A stretch of 64,000 nucleotides of DNA from Stutzerimonas nosocomialis (GCF_005876855.1 NZ_QLAE01000012.1:62001-126000), one strand, 5' to 3'; positions 47,320-56,684 are shown, counted from the stretch's first letter. A program made the numbers and translations. Notes: a model not told the origin generated them from the letters alone.

Positions 47320-48843
47320 ATGACCGTGATCAAGCAAGACGACCTGATTCAAAGCGTCGCCGATGCCCTACAGTTCATTTCCTATTACCACCCCATCGAC
47401 TTCATTCAGGCCATGCACGAAGCCTACCTGCGTGAAGAGTCTCCGGCTGCACGCGATTCCATGGCGCAGATCCTGATCAACTCGCGCATGTGCGCCACCG
47501 GCCACCGCCCGATCTGCCAGGACACCGGCATCGTCACCGTCTTCGTCAAGGTCGGCATGGACGTCCGCTGGGACGGTGCCACCATGAGCCTGGACGACAT
47601 GATCAACGAAGGCGTGCGTCGCGCCTACAACCTGCCGGAGAACGTGCTTCGAGCTTCGATCCTCGCCGACCCGGCGGGTTCCCGTAAGAACACCAAGGAC
47701 AACACTCCCGCGGTCATCCACTACTCCATCGTGCCCGGCAATACCGTGGAGGTCGACGTGGCGGCCAAGGGCGGCGGCTCGGAAAACAAGTCGAAGATGG
47801 CCATGCTCAACCCGTCCGACTCGATCGTCGACTGGGTACTGAAGACCGTGCCGACCATGGGCGCCGGCTGGTGCCCGCCGGGCATGCTCGGCATCGGCAT
47901 CGGCGGCACCGCCGAGAAGGCCGCGGTGATGGCCAAGGAAGTGCTGATGGAGCCGATCGACATCCATGAGCTCAAGGCGCGCGGCCCGCAGAACCGCATC
48001 GAAGAGCTGCGCCTGGAACTGTTCGAGAAGGTCAACCAGCTCGGCATCGGTGCCCAGGGGCTGGGCGGCCTGACGACGGTACTCGACGTCAAGATCATGG
48101 ACTACCCGACCCACGCCGCCTCCTTGCCGGTGTGCATGATCCCCAACTGCGCCGCCACCCGCCACGCGCACTTCATCCTCGACGGCTCCGGCCCCGCCGC
48201 GCTGGAAGCGCCGCCGCTGGACGCCTACCCGGATATCGTCTGGGAAGCCGGCCCGTCCGCGCGCCGTGTCAACCTGGACACCATCACGCCGGAAGAAGTG
48301 CAGGCCTGGAAACCGGGCGAGACCCTGCTGCTCAACGGCAAGATGCTCACCGGCCGCGACGCAGCCCACAAGCGCATGGTGGACATGCTCAACAAGGGCG
48401 AGCAGCTGCCGGTGGACCTCAAGGGTCGCTTCATCTATTACGTCGGCCCGGTCGACCCGGTCGGCGACGAAGTGGTAGGCCCGGCCGGTCCCACCACCGC
48501 GACGCGGATGGACAAGTTCACCCGCCAGATCCTGGAAAGCACCGGCCTGCTCGGCATGATCGGCAAGTCCGAGCGTGGCCCGATCGCCATCGACGCGATT
48601 CGCGACAACAAGGCGGTCTACCTGATGGCCGTGGGCGGCGCCGCCTACCTGGTGTCGCAGGCGATCAAGGGTTCCAGGACGCTGGCATTCCCCGAGCTGG
48701 GCATGGAAGCGATCTACGAATTCGAGGTCAAGGACATGCCGGTCACGGTCGCCGTGGACACCCAGGGCGAATCGGTACACATCACAGGCCCCGCGATCTG
48801 GAACAAGAAGATCGCCGAAAGCCTGGCGGTGGAAGTGCAGTAA
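47320..48843 (+). CDS. fumA: Class I (4Fe-4S) fumarate hydratase
   Basis: Iron-sulfur fumarase interconverting fumarate and malate in the TCA cycle; 507 residues, the usual size. Cysteine-bearing conserved blocks are GHRPICQDTGIVTVFVK, GWCPPGMLGIGIGG and CMIPNCAATRHAHF, providing candidate cluster ligands. The C-terminal beta-type domain has TLLLNGKMLTGRDAAHKR and VVGPAGPTTATRMDKF. The family is oxygen- and iron-sensitive. It is divergent from the SadC-like gene; a TATACT -10-like hexamer lies near 47230. A bidirectional terminator follows. Confidence 0.96.
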   Translation: MTVIKQDDLIQSVADALQFISYYHPIDFIQAMHEAYLREESPAARDSMAQILINSRMCATGHRPICQDTGIVTVFVKVGMDVRWDGATMSLDDMINEGVRRAYNLPENVLRASILADPAGSRKNTKDNTPAVIHYSIVPGNTVEVDVAAKGGGSENKSKMAMLNPSDSIVDWVLKTVPTMGAGWCPPGMLGIGIGGTAEKAAVMAKEVLMEPIDIHELKARGPQNRIEELRLELFEKVNQLGIGAQGLGGLTTVLDVKIMDYPTHAASLPVCMIPNCAATRHAHFILDGSGPAALEAPPLDAYPDIVWEAGPSARRVNLDTITPEEVQAWKPGETLLLNGKMLTGRDAAHKRMVDMLNKGEQLPVDLKGRFIYYVGPVDPVGDEVVGPAGPTTATRMDKFTRQILESTGLLGMIGKSERGPIAIDAIRDNKAVYLMAVGGAAYLVSQAIKGSRTLAFPELGMEAIYEFEVKDMPVTVAVDTQGESVHITGPAIWNKKIAESLAVEVQ

Positions 48844-48857
48844 CCGCTGCGTACGCT

Positions 48858-48887
48858 AAAAAAGCCCGGCCTGTGCCGGGCTTTTTT
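48858..48887. terminator. Bidirectional terminator between fumA and VF530 gene
   Basis: Thirteen-base perfect arms, A6 plus gcccggc (48858-48870) and complement (48875-48887), with a four-base loop and T6/A6 flanks on both strands. It lies between two convergent genes. Confidence 0.9.
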
Positions 48888-48902
48888 ATGCGCGCCGCCT
48901 GG

Positions 48903-49124
48903 TCAGCGCGACTGGCGCATCCGCACGAACAACGCCTCGACCTTTTCCCTCGCCCAGGGCGTGCGCCGCAGGAAGGTCAGGCTGGACTTGATGCTCGGCT
49001 CGCTCTTGAAGCAGCGAATGTCGATTCGCTTGGCAAGGCCATCCCACCCGTAACGGGCCTGAAGCTCGACGAGCATGGCTTCGAGCGTTACGCCGTGCAG
49101 CGGGTCATGGGAAGAATCAGGCAC
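48903..49124 (-). CDS. VF530 family (DUF2132) DNA-binding-like protein
   Basis: 73-residue basic protein of the VF530/DUF2132 family, small SH3-like or helical proteins proposed to bind DNA, function unproven. Conserved text includes DPLHGVTLEAMLVELQ, RYGWDGLAKRIDIRCF and PSIKSSLTFLRRTPWAREKVE. The likely start is GTG 49124 with a GAGG site upstream; the longer frame is not family-like. Confidence 0.85.
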   Translation of the reverse strand: MPDSSHDPLHGVTLEAMLVELQARYGWDGLAKRIDIRCFKSEPSIKSSLTFLRRTPWAREKVEALFVRMRQSR

Positions 49125-49204
49125 TGTGAGCCTCGCCTCGGTCGATGAAGGGTCGACAGCATAGTGGAGCGGCTGCGCCGGGCAAAGCCGCCGCAGCCAT
49201 TGGC

Positions 49205-49786
49205 TCAGGGGCGGATCTCGGTGCCGAGCAGCCTGAGGAACGCCGCCAGCCAGGCCGGATGCGCGGGCCAGGCCGGCGCCGTGACCAGGTTGCCCTCGGT
49301 ATGCGCCTGATCCACCGGAAGGTCGATGAACTCGCCGCCGGCCAGCTTCACCTCGGGAGCACAGGCCGGATAGGCGCTGCAGGCACGCCCTTGAAGCACA
49401 CCCGCCGCGGCCAGCAGCTGAGCGCCGTGGCACACCGCCGCGATCGGCTTGCGCGCATCGGCGAAGGCCCGGACCAGCGCCAGCACCTCGTCATTCAGCC
49501 GCAGGTACTCCGGGGCGCGACCGCCGGGAATCACCAGCGCGTCATATTCCTCGGCACGCACCTGGTCGAAGTCGAAATTGAGCGCGAAGCGGTGACCGGG
49601 CTTCTCGCTGTAGGTCTGCTCGCCCTCGAAGTCGTGGATGGCGGTACGCACCGACTCACCGGCCTTCTTGTCCGGGCAGACGGCATGGACGCTGTGCCCG
49701 ACCATCTGCAGCGCCTGGAACGGCACCATGGTCTCGTAGTCTTCGACGTAATCTCCCACCAGCATCAGGATCTTTTTCGCGGCCAT
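49205..49786 (-). CDS. DJ-1/PfpI family protein
   Basis: 193-residue class I glutamine-amidotransferase-like protein of the DJ-1/PfpI superfamily, whose members act as glyoxalases, deglycases, chaperones or proteases. The nucleophile elbow is [10 protein letters not shown] (Cys near 108), and an N-terminal Glu lies in [11 protein letters not shown]. The ATG at 49786 is chosen because GGAGG lies eight bases before it, while the upstream ATG is only two bases from the site. Specific activity is not deducible. Confidence 0.9.
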   Translation of the reverse strand: MAAKKILMLVGDYVEDYETMVPFQALQMVGHSVHAVCPDKKAGESVRTAIHDFEGEQTYSEKPGHRFALNFDFDQVRAEEYDALVIPGGRAPEYLRLNDEVLALVRAFADARKPIAAVCHGAQLLAAAGVLQGRACSAYPACAPEVKLAGGEFIDLPVDQAHTEGNLVTAPAWPAHPAWLAAFLRLLGTEIRP

Positions 49787-49825
49787 GTGCATGTCCTCCG
49801 ATGAAAAGGCAAGGGCGGCCGAGGC

Positions 49826-51034
49826 TCAGCCGCTGCGGTTGAAAACATTGACCAGCAGCTTGTCGAGCGTGCCCCACAGGCGCTGATGCAGGCGGGTGAA
49901 CAGCGGCCGATGCCTCCACTGCGCCATGTCGATCTCCAGGCTCTGCTGGAAATCCTGCTCGAAGCTCAGGGCCGCCTCGCGGGCGAACCCCGGGTCGATC
50001 ACCTCGAGGTTGGCTTCCAGGTTCCAGCGCAGGTTCCAGTGATCGAAATTGCAGGAGCCGACGCTGACCCAGTCGTCCACCAGCACCATCTTCAGGTGCA
50101 GGAAGTGTGGCTGATATTCGAAGATCCGCACGCCGGCTCTCAGCAGGCGCGGGTAGTAGCGCTGCCCGGCGTAGCGCACCGGCGGATGGTCGGTGTTGCG
50201 ACTGGTCAGCAGCAGGCGCACGTCGACGCCGCGGCGGGCCGCGCGGATCAGCGCGCGGCGGACCTTGCCGGTCGGCAGAAAATACGGAGTCGCCAGCCAG
50301 ATCCTGTCCTTGGCCAGGCGGATATTGCGCAGCAGGCTGTGCAGCACGTCCCGGTGCTGGCGCGCGGCCGCGTAGGCCACGCGCCCCATGCCCTCGGTCG
50401 CCATCGGGCTGGGCGGAATCCGCGGCGGCCGGACCGGCACCGGCAATTGCCAGATGCGCCGCTTCAGGCAATGCACCCACTGCGCCTCGAACAGGCGTTG
50501 CCAGTCCGTCAGCAACGGGCCGCTGATTTCCGCCATCGCTTCGTGCCAATGTTGGTCCGGGTTCTCGGGGTCCCAGAACTCGTCGGTGATGCCGGCACCC
50601 CCGACATAGCCGACGCGACCGTCGATCAGGAGGATCTTGCGGTGATCGCGGTGCAGGTTGCGAAAGCGCAGGCGCAGCGACAGAGGGTTGTAGATGCGCA
50701 GGTCGATGCCGGCCTGAGCCAGCCGGTCGCGCGGTTTCTGCCCCAGCTTGAGACAGCCGAAGCCATCGAACAGGCAGCGTATCGCCACACCGCGCCCGGC
50801 CGCCTCGACCAGCGCATCGACCAGCCGATCGGCGCAGCGGCCGTCCTCGACCAGATAGAACTCGAGGTCGATGGTGCGGCGCGCCGTACCGATGGCCTCC
50901 AGCATGACCGGAAAGAAGATCGGCCCGTCGAGCAGCAACCGGAAGCGGTTGCCATCGCGCCATGGAAACACCCCGCCCGCCAGCCTCAGCACAGGCGCCC
51001 CCGGCCAGAGACGGCGGGACGCCGATGCATGCAC
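49826..51034 (-). CDS. clsB: Phospholipase D superfamily cardiolipin synthase (ClsB-like)
   Basis: 402-residue PLD-type enzyme with two HKD motifs: HRKILLIDG (about 125-133) and HLKMVLVDD (about 304-312). Both keep His, Lys and Asp. Like E. coli ClsB it lacks the N-terminal membrane helices of ClsA and should be a peripheral membrane enzyme forming cardiolipin. The GTG start at 51034 is uncertain; an in-frame GTG about 16 codons later ([11 protein letters not shown]) is a good alternative. It is divergent from olsBA, across a region with a Pho-box array. The clsB symbol is by family resemblance. Confidence 0.88.
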   Translation of the reverse strand: MHASASRRLWPGAPVLRLAGGVFPWRDGNRFRLLLDGPIFFPVMLEAIGTARRTIDLEFYLVEDGRCADRLVDALVEAAGRGVAIRCLFDGFGCLKLGQKPRDRLAQAGIDLRIYNPLSLRLRFRNLHRDHRKILLIDGRVGYVGGAGITDEFWDPENPDQHWHEAMAEISGPLLTDWQRLFEAQWVHCLKRRIWQLPVPVRPPRIPPSPMATEGMGRVAYAAARQHRDVLHSLLRNIRLAKDRIWLATPYFLPTGKVRRALIRAARRGVDVRLLLTSRNTDHPPVRYAGQRYYPRLLRAGVRIFEYQPHFLHLKMVLVDDWVSVGSCNFDHWNLRWNLEANLEVIDPGFAREAALSFEQDFQQSLEIDMAQWRHRPLFTRLHQRLWGTLDKLLVNVFNRSG

Positions 51035-51502
51035 CTGACGGGGTTGCGTTGTTCAGGGGACGACGACGATCGGCGGATACGCGGAACACCGCTACCGCCA
51101 CGTTCGGCATCGGGCTTGCTCTGCTGCTTCATGAAATCCCTTTGCGAAGGTTCGTTCGCGACAGCCACGCGCCGCCGCGGTGCGAGGATGCCGAGCCGCC
51201 AGGCCGAATCGGGTCTCGCACGCCCAGATATAGGCTTGGGAAGCCGGCCAGAGTTCCAGCCCCCGGGCGCGTATCAGGCCCGATTCGAACGCCGTCGAGG
51301 CATCGCCCCTGCAGGGCGCAACCCCTTGCCGCGAGGCCGATCGCGACGCCGTGCACGGCCGCCACGGCTGTCATCCAAGCATCATCCCTTCGTCACCTGC
51401 CTGACACCACCGCTACCTAGCCTGAGCCTGCCAACCCGACCGCCAACCCAGGCTGGGCGGGCTGGCCGTCACGCCGCTTGCGGCGACCTCAGGAGACACA
51501 GC
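51035..51502. other. 468-base intergenic region between clsB-like gene and olsB
   Basis: No coding frame with recognisable content. The notable content is a 40-base array of Pho-box-like repeats at 51368-51407, a possible weak -10 just after it, and the olsB ribosome site AGGAGA near 51490. It is a divergent promoter region for two membrane-lipid enzymes. Confidence 0.6.
51368..51407 (+). promoter_or_regulatory. Tandem Pho-box-like repeats upstream of olsBA
   Basis: Four heptamers occur every 11 bases: CTGTCAT (51368), GCATCAT (51379), TCGTCAC (51390) and CTGACAC (51401), each separated by four bases. The first matches the PhoB half-site CTGTCAT exactly and the fourth is one mismatch from CTGTCAC; the two middle ones are weaker. 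The geometry is that of two consecutive Pho boxes. Ornithine-lipid genes are phosphate-starvation-induced in related bacteria, so PhoB control fits. Confidence 0.65.
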
Positions 51503-52255
51503 ATGACCGCGATCGTATCGACCCGCACCCTGGCACATCGTCGACTGCAAGCGGAGCGCCTGGTCGGCCCGCATGCCCTGCGCGAGGCCCAGGCCCTGCG
51601 CTACCGCGTGTTCAGCCAGGAATTCGCGGCGCGCCTGAAAGGCGAGGAATTCGGCCTGGACATGGATGACTACGATCCCCATTGCGAGCACATCGGCGTT
51701 CGCGATCTGGACTCCGGAGCCTTGGTGGCCACCACTCGCCTGCTCGACCACGTCGCCGCACGCGGGCTGGGCAGCTTCTACAGCGAGCAGGAATTCAGCC
51801 TGCACGGGCTGGCGCACCTGGACGGCCCGATCCTCGAAATCGGTCGCACCTGCGTCGATCCCGATTACCGCAATGGCGCGACCATCGCCGTGCTCTGGGG
51901 TGAACTGGCCGAGGCGCTCAACCGCGGCGGTTATCGCTACCTGATGGGCTGCGCCAGCATTCCCATGCAGGACGGCGGCATCCAGGCGCAGGCCATCATG
52001 CAGCGGCTGCGCGAACGCTACCTGTGCACCGAGCACGTGCGGGCCGAGCCGAAGAACCCGCTGCCGCCGCTGGATCTGCCCGGCAACCTGATCTCGGAGA
52101 TGCCGCCGCTGCTCAAGGCCTACATGCGCCTGGGCGCGAAAATCTGCGGCGAGCCGTGCTGGGACCCGGACTTCCAGGTCGCCGACGTGTTCATCCTGCT
52201 CAAGCGCGACGAACTCTGCCCGCGCTATGCGCGCCACTTCAAGGCGGCGGTGTGA
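51503..52255 (+). CDS. olsB: Ornithine-acyl-[ACP] N-acyltransferase OlsB
   Basis: First enzyme of ornithine-lipid synthesis: transfers a 3-hydroxyacyl chain from ACP to ornithine to form lyso-ornithine lipid. 250 residues in the GNAT-like 'hemolysin'/OlsB family. Visible blocks are [23 protein letters not shown] (about 26-48), [37 protein letters not shown] and [11 protein letters not shown]. It is preceded by CAGGAGA and by a Pho-box-like array. olsA follows after one base, giving the two-step pathway in one operon. Confidence 0.93.
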   Translation: MTAIVSTRTLAHRRLQAERLVGPHALREAQALRYRVFSQEFAARLKGEEFGLDMDDYDPHCEHIGVRDLDSGALVATTRLLDHVAARGLGSFYSEQEFSLHGLAHLDGPILEIGRTCVDPDYRNGATIAVLWGELAEALNRGGYRYLMGCASIPMQDGGIQAQAIMQRLRERYLCTEHVRAEPKNPLPPLDLPGNLISEMPPLLKAYMRLGAKICGEPCWDPDFQVADVFILLKRDELCPRYARHFKAAV

Positions 52256-52256
52256 G

Positions 52257-53024
52257 ATGACGCGGCTACGCCTGTATCGCCGACTGCTGCGCCTCGCCGC
52301 GGTCATCGCCCAGGGCCTGGCCATGGCCTGCTGGGTTTCACTGCGCCGGCGCCTGGGCCGTGACGACCCCGCCTACCGGCAGCAACTGACCCGCCTGTTC
52401 CTCGACCGCCTGACGGCGACGCTGCCATTTCGCGTTCAGGTGCGCGGCGAACTGCCGGACCGACCGATGCTGTGGCTCGCCAACCATCTGTCCTGGACGG
52501 ACATCGCGCTTCTGGGCAGCCTGACGCCCCTGTCGTTCCTGTCCAAATCGGAGGTGCGCCGCTGGCCCGTGATCGGCTGGCTCGCCCAGCAGGCCGGCAC
52601 CCTGTTCATCCGCCGGGGCGCAGGCGACAGTGCCGAGGTCCGGCAACTGCTGGGCGACCATCTGCAGGCCGGGCGCCCGTTGCTGATCTTCCCCGAGGGC
52701 ACCACCACCGATGGCACTGCCCTGCGCACCTTCCATGCCCGCCTGCTGTCATGCGCCATCGATGCCGGCGTGCCGCTGCAGCCGGTCGCGCTGCGCTATC
52801 GCCGCAAGGGCGAACCCGACCGGCTGACGCCCTTCGTCGGCGACGACGATCTCCTCTCCCACCTGTTGCGGCTGCTTCGCGACGAGGAGGCCGACGTGGA
52901 AATCCAGCTGCTCACGCCCATCGAGACCACGGGCCTCAACCGCAACAGCCTGGCGCGCCTGAGTCACGCGGCGATCGCCGAAGCGCTCTACGGCAGCGCC
53001 GAGATCGAAAGGGCCGCCGCCTGA
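52257..53024 (+). CDS. olsA: Lyso-ornithine lipid O-acyltransferase OlsA (PlsC family)
   Basis: Membrane-associated 255-residue 1-acylglycerol-3-phosphate-acyltransferase-like protein completing ornithine-lipid synthesis. An N-terminal hydrophobic segment is at about 10-25. The acyltransferase motif I is NHLSWTD (HxxxxD, near 74-80), motif III FPEGTTTDG near 142-150 and motif II near FIRRGAGD. The start lies one base after the olsB stop. As a PlsC-family member it might also act on lysophosphatidate, but linkage to olsB makes OlsA more likely. Confidence 0.93.
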   Translation: MTRLRLYRRLLRLAAVIAQGLAMACWVSLRRRLGRDDPAYRQQLTRLFLDRLTATLPFRVQVRGELPDRPMLWLANHLSWTDIALLGSLTPLSFLSKSEVRRWPVIGWLAQQAGTLFIRRGAGDSAEVRQLLGDHLQAGRPLLIFPEGTTTDGTALRTFHARLLSCAIDAGVPLQPVALRYRRKGEPDRLTPFVGDDDLLSHLLRLLRDEEADVEIQLLTPIETTGLNRNSLARLSHAAIAEALYGSAEIERAAA

Positions 53025-53073
53025 CCGACGACGGCGGCGCCAGCCGGGGCAGCGTCTGGGTTAAGCTTGGGCG

Positions 53074-53643
53074 ATGAACTACCTCGCGCACCTTCACCTG
53101 GGCGGCCCGCGTCCGGCCGATCTGCTCGGCAGCCTGTACGGCGACTTCGTCAAGGGTCCGCTGCAGGGACGCTGGCCGGCCGACATCGAGGCCGGCATTC
53201 GCCTGCACCGCCAGATCGACCTCTTCACCGACAGCCATCCGCGCGTGCTGATGGCCAAGGCACGCTTTCCAGCCGAACGCCGGCGCCTGGCCGGCATTCT
53301 CGTCGACCTGTTCTTCGACCATTGCCTCGCGGCGAACTGGCACGACTATGCCGAAGAGCCCCTCGACGCCTTCACCCGGCGTGTCTATCGGGTATTGCAG
53401 GACGAACCCGAGTTGCCCGGCGCACTGGCGCAGATCGCGCCCCGCATGGCCGCACAGGACTGGCTCGGCAGCTACCGCGAATTCGGCGTGCTCGAGCAGG
53501 TGATCGCCGGCATGAGCCGGCGCCTGTCGCGGCCACAGGCGCTGGACGGCAGCCTGGAGGAACTCGAACGCCTTTACGCGCCGCTCAGCGAAGATTTCCG
53601 CCACTTCTATCCCGAGCTGCAGGCCTTCGCGGCGCGCCGCTGA
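53074..53643 (+). CDS. acpH: Acyl carrier protein phosphodiesterase
   Basis: HD-like hydrolase of 189 residues that removes 4'-phosphopantetheine from holo-ACP. The family opening MNYLAHLHLGG and following GSLYGDFVKGPL are present, then GIRLHRQIDLFTDSHP with metal-binding His/Asp, and GILVDLFFDHCLAANWHDY. It lies 49 bases after olsA on the same strand and may be co-transcribed with the ornithine-lipid genes. Confidence 0.93.
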   Translation: MNYLAHLHLGGPRPADLLGSLYGDFVKGPLQGRWPADIEAGIRLHRQIDLFTDSHPRVLMAKARFPAERRRLAGILVDLFFDHCLAANWHDYAEEPLDAFTRRVYRVLQDEPELPGALAQIAPRMAAQDWLGSYREFGVLEQVIAGMSRRLSRPQALDGSLEELERLYAPLSEDFRHFYPELQAFAARR

Positions 53644-53646
53644 GCC

Positions 53647-54423
53647 TCAGGCGTCGTATCCGGGGCTCTGCAGATCGAGCTTGCGCAACAGCGCTGGCCA
53701 CGCGAGCGCGCCGCCCATGCCCTGGGACGTCTTGGTCACCGCGGCGGCCATCGCCTTGGCGCCGTCGAGGATCTGCTGGGGAATGGGGATCAGCTCGGCG
53801 CCGCCGGACTGCGCCATCACCTGGATCTCGCAGGCACGCTGGAAGGTGAACATCATCAGGAAGGTATCGGCGATGCTGCGCCCGCAGGTCAGCAGACCGT
53901 GGTTGTGCAGCAGCATGAAGCCGGTGCGGCCGAGATCGGCCTGCAACCGCGCCTTTTCGTCGTGATTGAGCGCCACGCCTTCGTAGCCGTGGTGGGAAAG
54001 GCTGGCCAGCACGAACAGCGCCTGCTGGCTGATCGGCAGCAATCCCTGGCGCTGTGCCGACACCGCGACACCGGCAGCGGTGTGGGTGTGCATCACGCAC
54101 GCCACGTCGTGGCGAACCTCGTGTACCGCACTGTGGATCGTATAGCCGGCGGGGTTGATGTCGTAGGGGCTGTCCATCAGCTTGTTGCCGGCCAGATCGA
54201 TCTTCACCAGGCTCGAGGCGGTGATTTCGTGAAACATCATCCCGTAGGGGTTGATCAGGAAATGATCGCTATCGGGAATCCGCGCCGAGATGTGGGTGAA
54301 GATGAGGTCATCCCACCCATGCAGGGCCACCAGTCGATAACAGGCCGCCAGGTCGACACGGGTCTGCCACTCGGCCGGGCTGACGTGATCTCTCACGGCG
54401 GGAAGCGTATGTAGAGCCGTCAC
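53647..54423 (-). CDS. Class II aldolase/adducin family protein
   Basis: 258-residue zinc-dependent class II aldolase/adducin-fold protein. Metal-ligand histidines are in VMHTHTAAG (two His near residues 107-109) and LLHNHGLLT (near 173). FTHISARIPDSDHFLINPYG near the N-terminus is the substrate loop. GTG 54423 is chosen because GAGGTG precedes it; an ATG four codons earlier lacks a site. Substrate is unknown. It converges with acpH only three bases after that stop. Confidence 0.88.
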   Translation of the reverse strand: MTALHTLPAVRDHVSPAEWQTRVDLAACYRLVALHGWDDLIFTHISARIPDSDHFLINPYGMMFHEITASSLVKIDLAGNKLMDSPYDINPAGYTIHSAVHEVRHDVACVMHTHTAAGVAVSAQRQGLLPISQQALFVLASLSHHGYEGVALNHDEKARLQADLGRTGFMLLHNHGLLTCGRSIADTFLMMFTFQRACEIQVMAQSGGAELIPIPQQILDGAKAMAAAVTKTSQGMGGALAWPALLRKLDLQSPGYDA

Positions 54424-54530
54424 GGTGCACCTCATCTGTTGTTGTTCTGACGAAGGCTGAGTCTAGCGTGCCCGGCACACTCGCCCAGTTGCGTTGTCAG
54501 CCAGCACAGTGGCCCACCGGGACAGGGGCG

Positions 54531-54983
54531 CTAAGCCCGCAGCGCGGCCGCGAGGCGATCGAGCCAGGGCTCGGCGTCGGTCTGCGGGGTGACCGTCTCG
54601 CTGGCGTCCAGGCGCAGCATCTCCAGCACCTCGCGCATGCCCAGCTCCGCGAACAGCTCGCGCATCTGCTCGCCGCCGCCGCAGAAGGTATCGCCATAAC
54701 TGGCGTCGCCCAGCGCGATGACGGCGCAGGGCAAGCCTTGCCAGACCGGGAACTGGTCGCGAATGGCGCAATACAGGGGCAGCAGATTGTCGGGCAGCTC
54801 ACCCATGCCGGTGGTGGACGTCACCGCCAGCAGCGCGTCGGGGCCGAACGCCAGGATCTGCGGCAGCTGCGCCCGCGGGTCGTGCCAGACCTCGAAGCCG
54901 GCCGCTCGCAGCCGCTCCCCTGCATGCAGGGCCACGTCTTCGGCTGTGCCGTAGACCGAGCCCGAGAAAATCGCGATCTTCAT
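54531..54983 (-). CDS. Flavodoxin (MioC-like)
   Basis: 150-residue FMN-binding flavodoxin of the short MioC/YqcA type. The phosphate-binding loop is IFSGSVYGTAED (about 5-16) and the isoalloxazine loops are TSTTGMGELPDN and LGDASYGDTFCGGG. It likely donates electrons to a reductase; MioC supports biotin synthase in E. coli. It is preceded on the plus side by a divergent PilZ-like gene about 230 bases away. Confidence 0.9.
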   Translation of the reverse strand: MKIAIFSGSVYGTAEDVALHAGERLRAAGFEVWHDPRAQLPQILAFGPDALLAVTSTTGMGELPDNLLPLYCAIRDQFPVWQGLPCAVIALGDASYGDTFCGGGEQMRELFAELGMREVLEMLRLDASETVTPQTDAEPWLDRLAAALRA

Positions 54984-55216
54984 GATGTCGCTCCATTGAA
55001 AGCCGCGATTATGCCCCATCGCGCGCTTCGGCCGAGAGCATGCCGAACGCCGCGCCGGCTGACCGGCGGTCTCGACCGGACGTGTTTTTGGCGGAACCAA
55101 TCGACGGCAGCGGGGTCATAGCGCCGTCCGAATCACATGGCCCCGATCCCGCGACGGGACGGCCCGCCCGGCGCCCGCAACGCCCGGTTCAGCATCCCCC
55201 GAGAGGGATAATCCCG

Positions 55217-55843
55217 ATGGCCGACGACAGCATTCTCTCCAGCGACGAGCTGGAGTACATCAACAGCCTGATGAGCCCGCCCACCGTGGGGCAGTCGTCG
55301 AATACCCATGCCTTCAAGGTCGACGGTGGCCCACAGTCCAACGAGACGCTCCTGAAACTGGCGCAGCACTCGACGCTGACCTTCGATGCCCAGTTCGACG
55401 ATTTCTGCATGTCCTTTCCGCTGCAGCTGGCCAAGGACGAATTCCATGTACTGCAGTTGAAGATGGCCGCACCGATCATCTACGAGCGCGGCCCGGTGCT
55501 GCGTGCCTGGCGCTTCCATCCTGACAAGCCGCTGCCGCTGCTGGAAGCCGACGGCGGCAGGAGCAGCCTGAGCGTGCACGAGCTGTCGCCGAGCGGCCTG
55601 CTGGTCGACACCAGCCGCAAGCGCAACACCCCGGATTATTTCCAGCTTCGCCTGGCACTGCCCGGCGGCGACACCCTGCCGCTGGAGGCGCGACGGGTGC
55701 GCGACGTCGATGAGCGCATGACCGCCTATGAGGTCGACTATCCCGAGCAAAAGGACGCCGAGCGCATCCGCCGCTACCTCTTCAGGCAGCACCGCCGCCT
55801 GCACCCGGAACTGCAACCCGAAATGCCGCTCGATCTGGTGTAA
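55217..55843 (+). CDS. PilZ-like domain protein with FliM-like N-terminus
   Basis: 208-residue cytoplasmic protein. The C-terminal half (about 95-200) resembles PilZ, with HELSPSGLLVDTSRKR for the second motif (Glu instead of Asp/Asn) and only degenerate arginines upstream (YERGPVLRAWR), so cyclic-di-GMP binding may be weak or absent. The first 19 residues, MADDSILSSDELEYINSLM, look like the FliM/FliN opening helix (LLSQDEIDALL-type). The GAGAGG ribosome site is well placed. The function could be flagellar or surface-related; this is inference. Confidence 0.75.
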   Translation: MADDSILSSDELEYINSLMSPPTVGQSSNTHAFKVDGGPQSNETLLKLAQHSTLTFDAQFDDFCMSFPLQLAKDEFHVLQLKMAAPIIYERGPVLRAWRFHPDKPLPLLEADGGRSSLSVHELSPSGLLVDTSRKRNTPDYFQLRLALPGGDTLPLEARRVRDVDERMTAYEVDYPEQKDAERIRRYLFRQHRRLHPELQPEMPLDLV

Positions 55844-55946
55844 GCTCCCCGCTCAGCACCCGCTCGCGCCGCGGCAACGCGCCCCTCCGGGGCGTCGCGG
55901 CGACCGACGATGCCCGCCTGACTCCATCTCGTTTGCAGTAGCCGCC

Positions 55947-56657
55947 ATGAAGCCAGACACGCCACCGATTCTCATCACCGGAGCGGCCCAGCGCATCGGC
56001 CTGCATTGCGCCGAGCGACTGCTCGACGACGGCCAGCCGGTGATCGTCAGCTATCGCCAGGAGCGCCCCAGCCTGCAACGGCTGCGCTCACGCGGCGCGA
56101 TCACGCTGCACGGGGACTTCAGCGACGAGGGCGGCATCCTCGCCTTCATCGATGCCCTCAAGGCCACCACCGGGCAGTTGCGTGCGATCGTGCACAACGC
56201 CTCGCTCTGGCACCCGGACACGCCGGGCCAGGAAGCCGAGGCGTTTCGCCAGATGTTCCAGGTGCACATGCTCGCGCCCTACCTCATCAACCTGCACTGC
56301 AGCGACCTGCTGCGCCACGGCGGCCCGGCGGACATCGTCCACATCAGCGACGATGTCACCCGCAAGGGCAGCGCCCGGCACACCGCCTACGTGGCCAGCA
56401 AGGCCGGTCTGGAAAGCCTCACGCTGTCGTTCGCGGCGCGCCTGGCGCCGGCGGTGAAGGTCAATGGCATCGCGCCGGCGCTGATCCAGTTCAACGAGGG
56501 CGACGACGAGGCCTATCGCCGCAAGGCACTGGCCAAGTCCGCGCTGGGCATCGAACCGGGCGCCGAGGTGATCTACCAGAGCCTGCGCTACCTGCTGGAC
56601 AACCCTTACGTCACCGGCACCCTGCTGCCGGTCAACGGCGGTCGACACCTGATCTGA
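55947..56657 (+). CDS. folM: Dihydromonapterin reductase FolM
   Basis: Short-chain dehydrogenase of 236 residues reducing dihydromonapterin to tetrahydromonapterin with NADPH. The Rossmann glycine motif is ILITGAAQRIGLHCAE, close to the pteridine-reductase TGxxxR/G pattern. The catalytic set is in VHISDD and HTAYVASKAGLES (Tyr-x3-Lys), and the C-terminal LPVNGGRHLI is typical. folX follows after 27 bases, so the two form a monapterin unit. No folE gene lies between them. Confidence 0.9.
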   Translation: MKPDTPPILITGAAQRIGLHCAERLLDDGQPVIVSYRQERPSLQRLRSRGAITLHGDFSDEGGILAFIDALKATTGQLRAIVHNASLWHPDTPGQEAEAFRQMFQVHMLAPYLINLHCSDLLRHGGPADIVHISDDVTRKGSARHTAYVASKAGLESLTLSFAARLAPAVKVNGIAPALIQFNEGDDEAYRRKALAKSALGIEPGAEVIYQSLRYLLDNPYVTGTLLPVNGGRHLI

Positions 56658-56684
56658 CCGCCCCTGCTTGATTGGAGTAACGAC

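Noticed and set aside
49886-52255. 789-codon plus-strand frame opposite clsB and running into olsB
   Set aside because: Only its last 250 codons, from ATG 51503, are a real protein (OlsB); the rest is the shadow of clsB and intergenic DNA.
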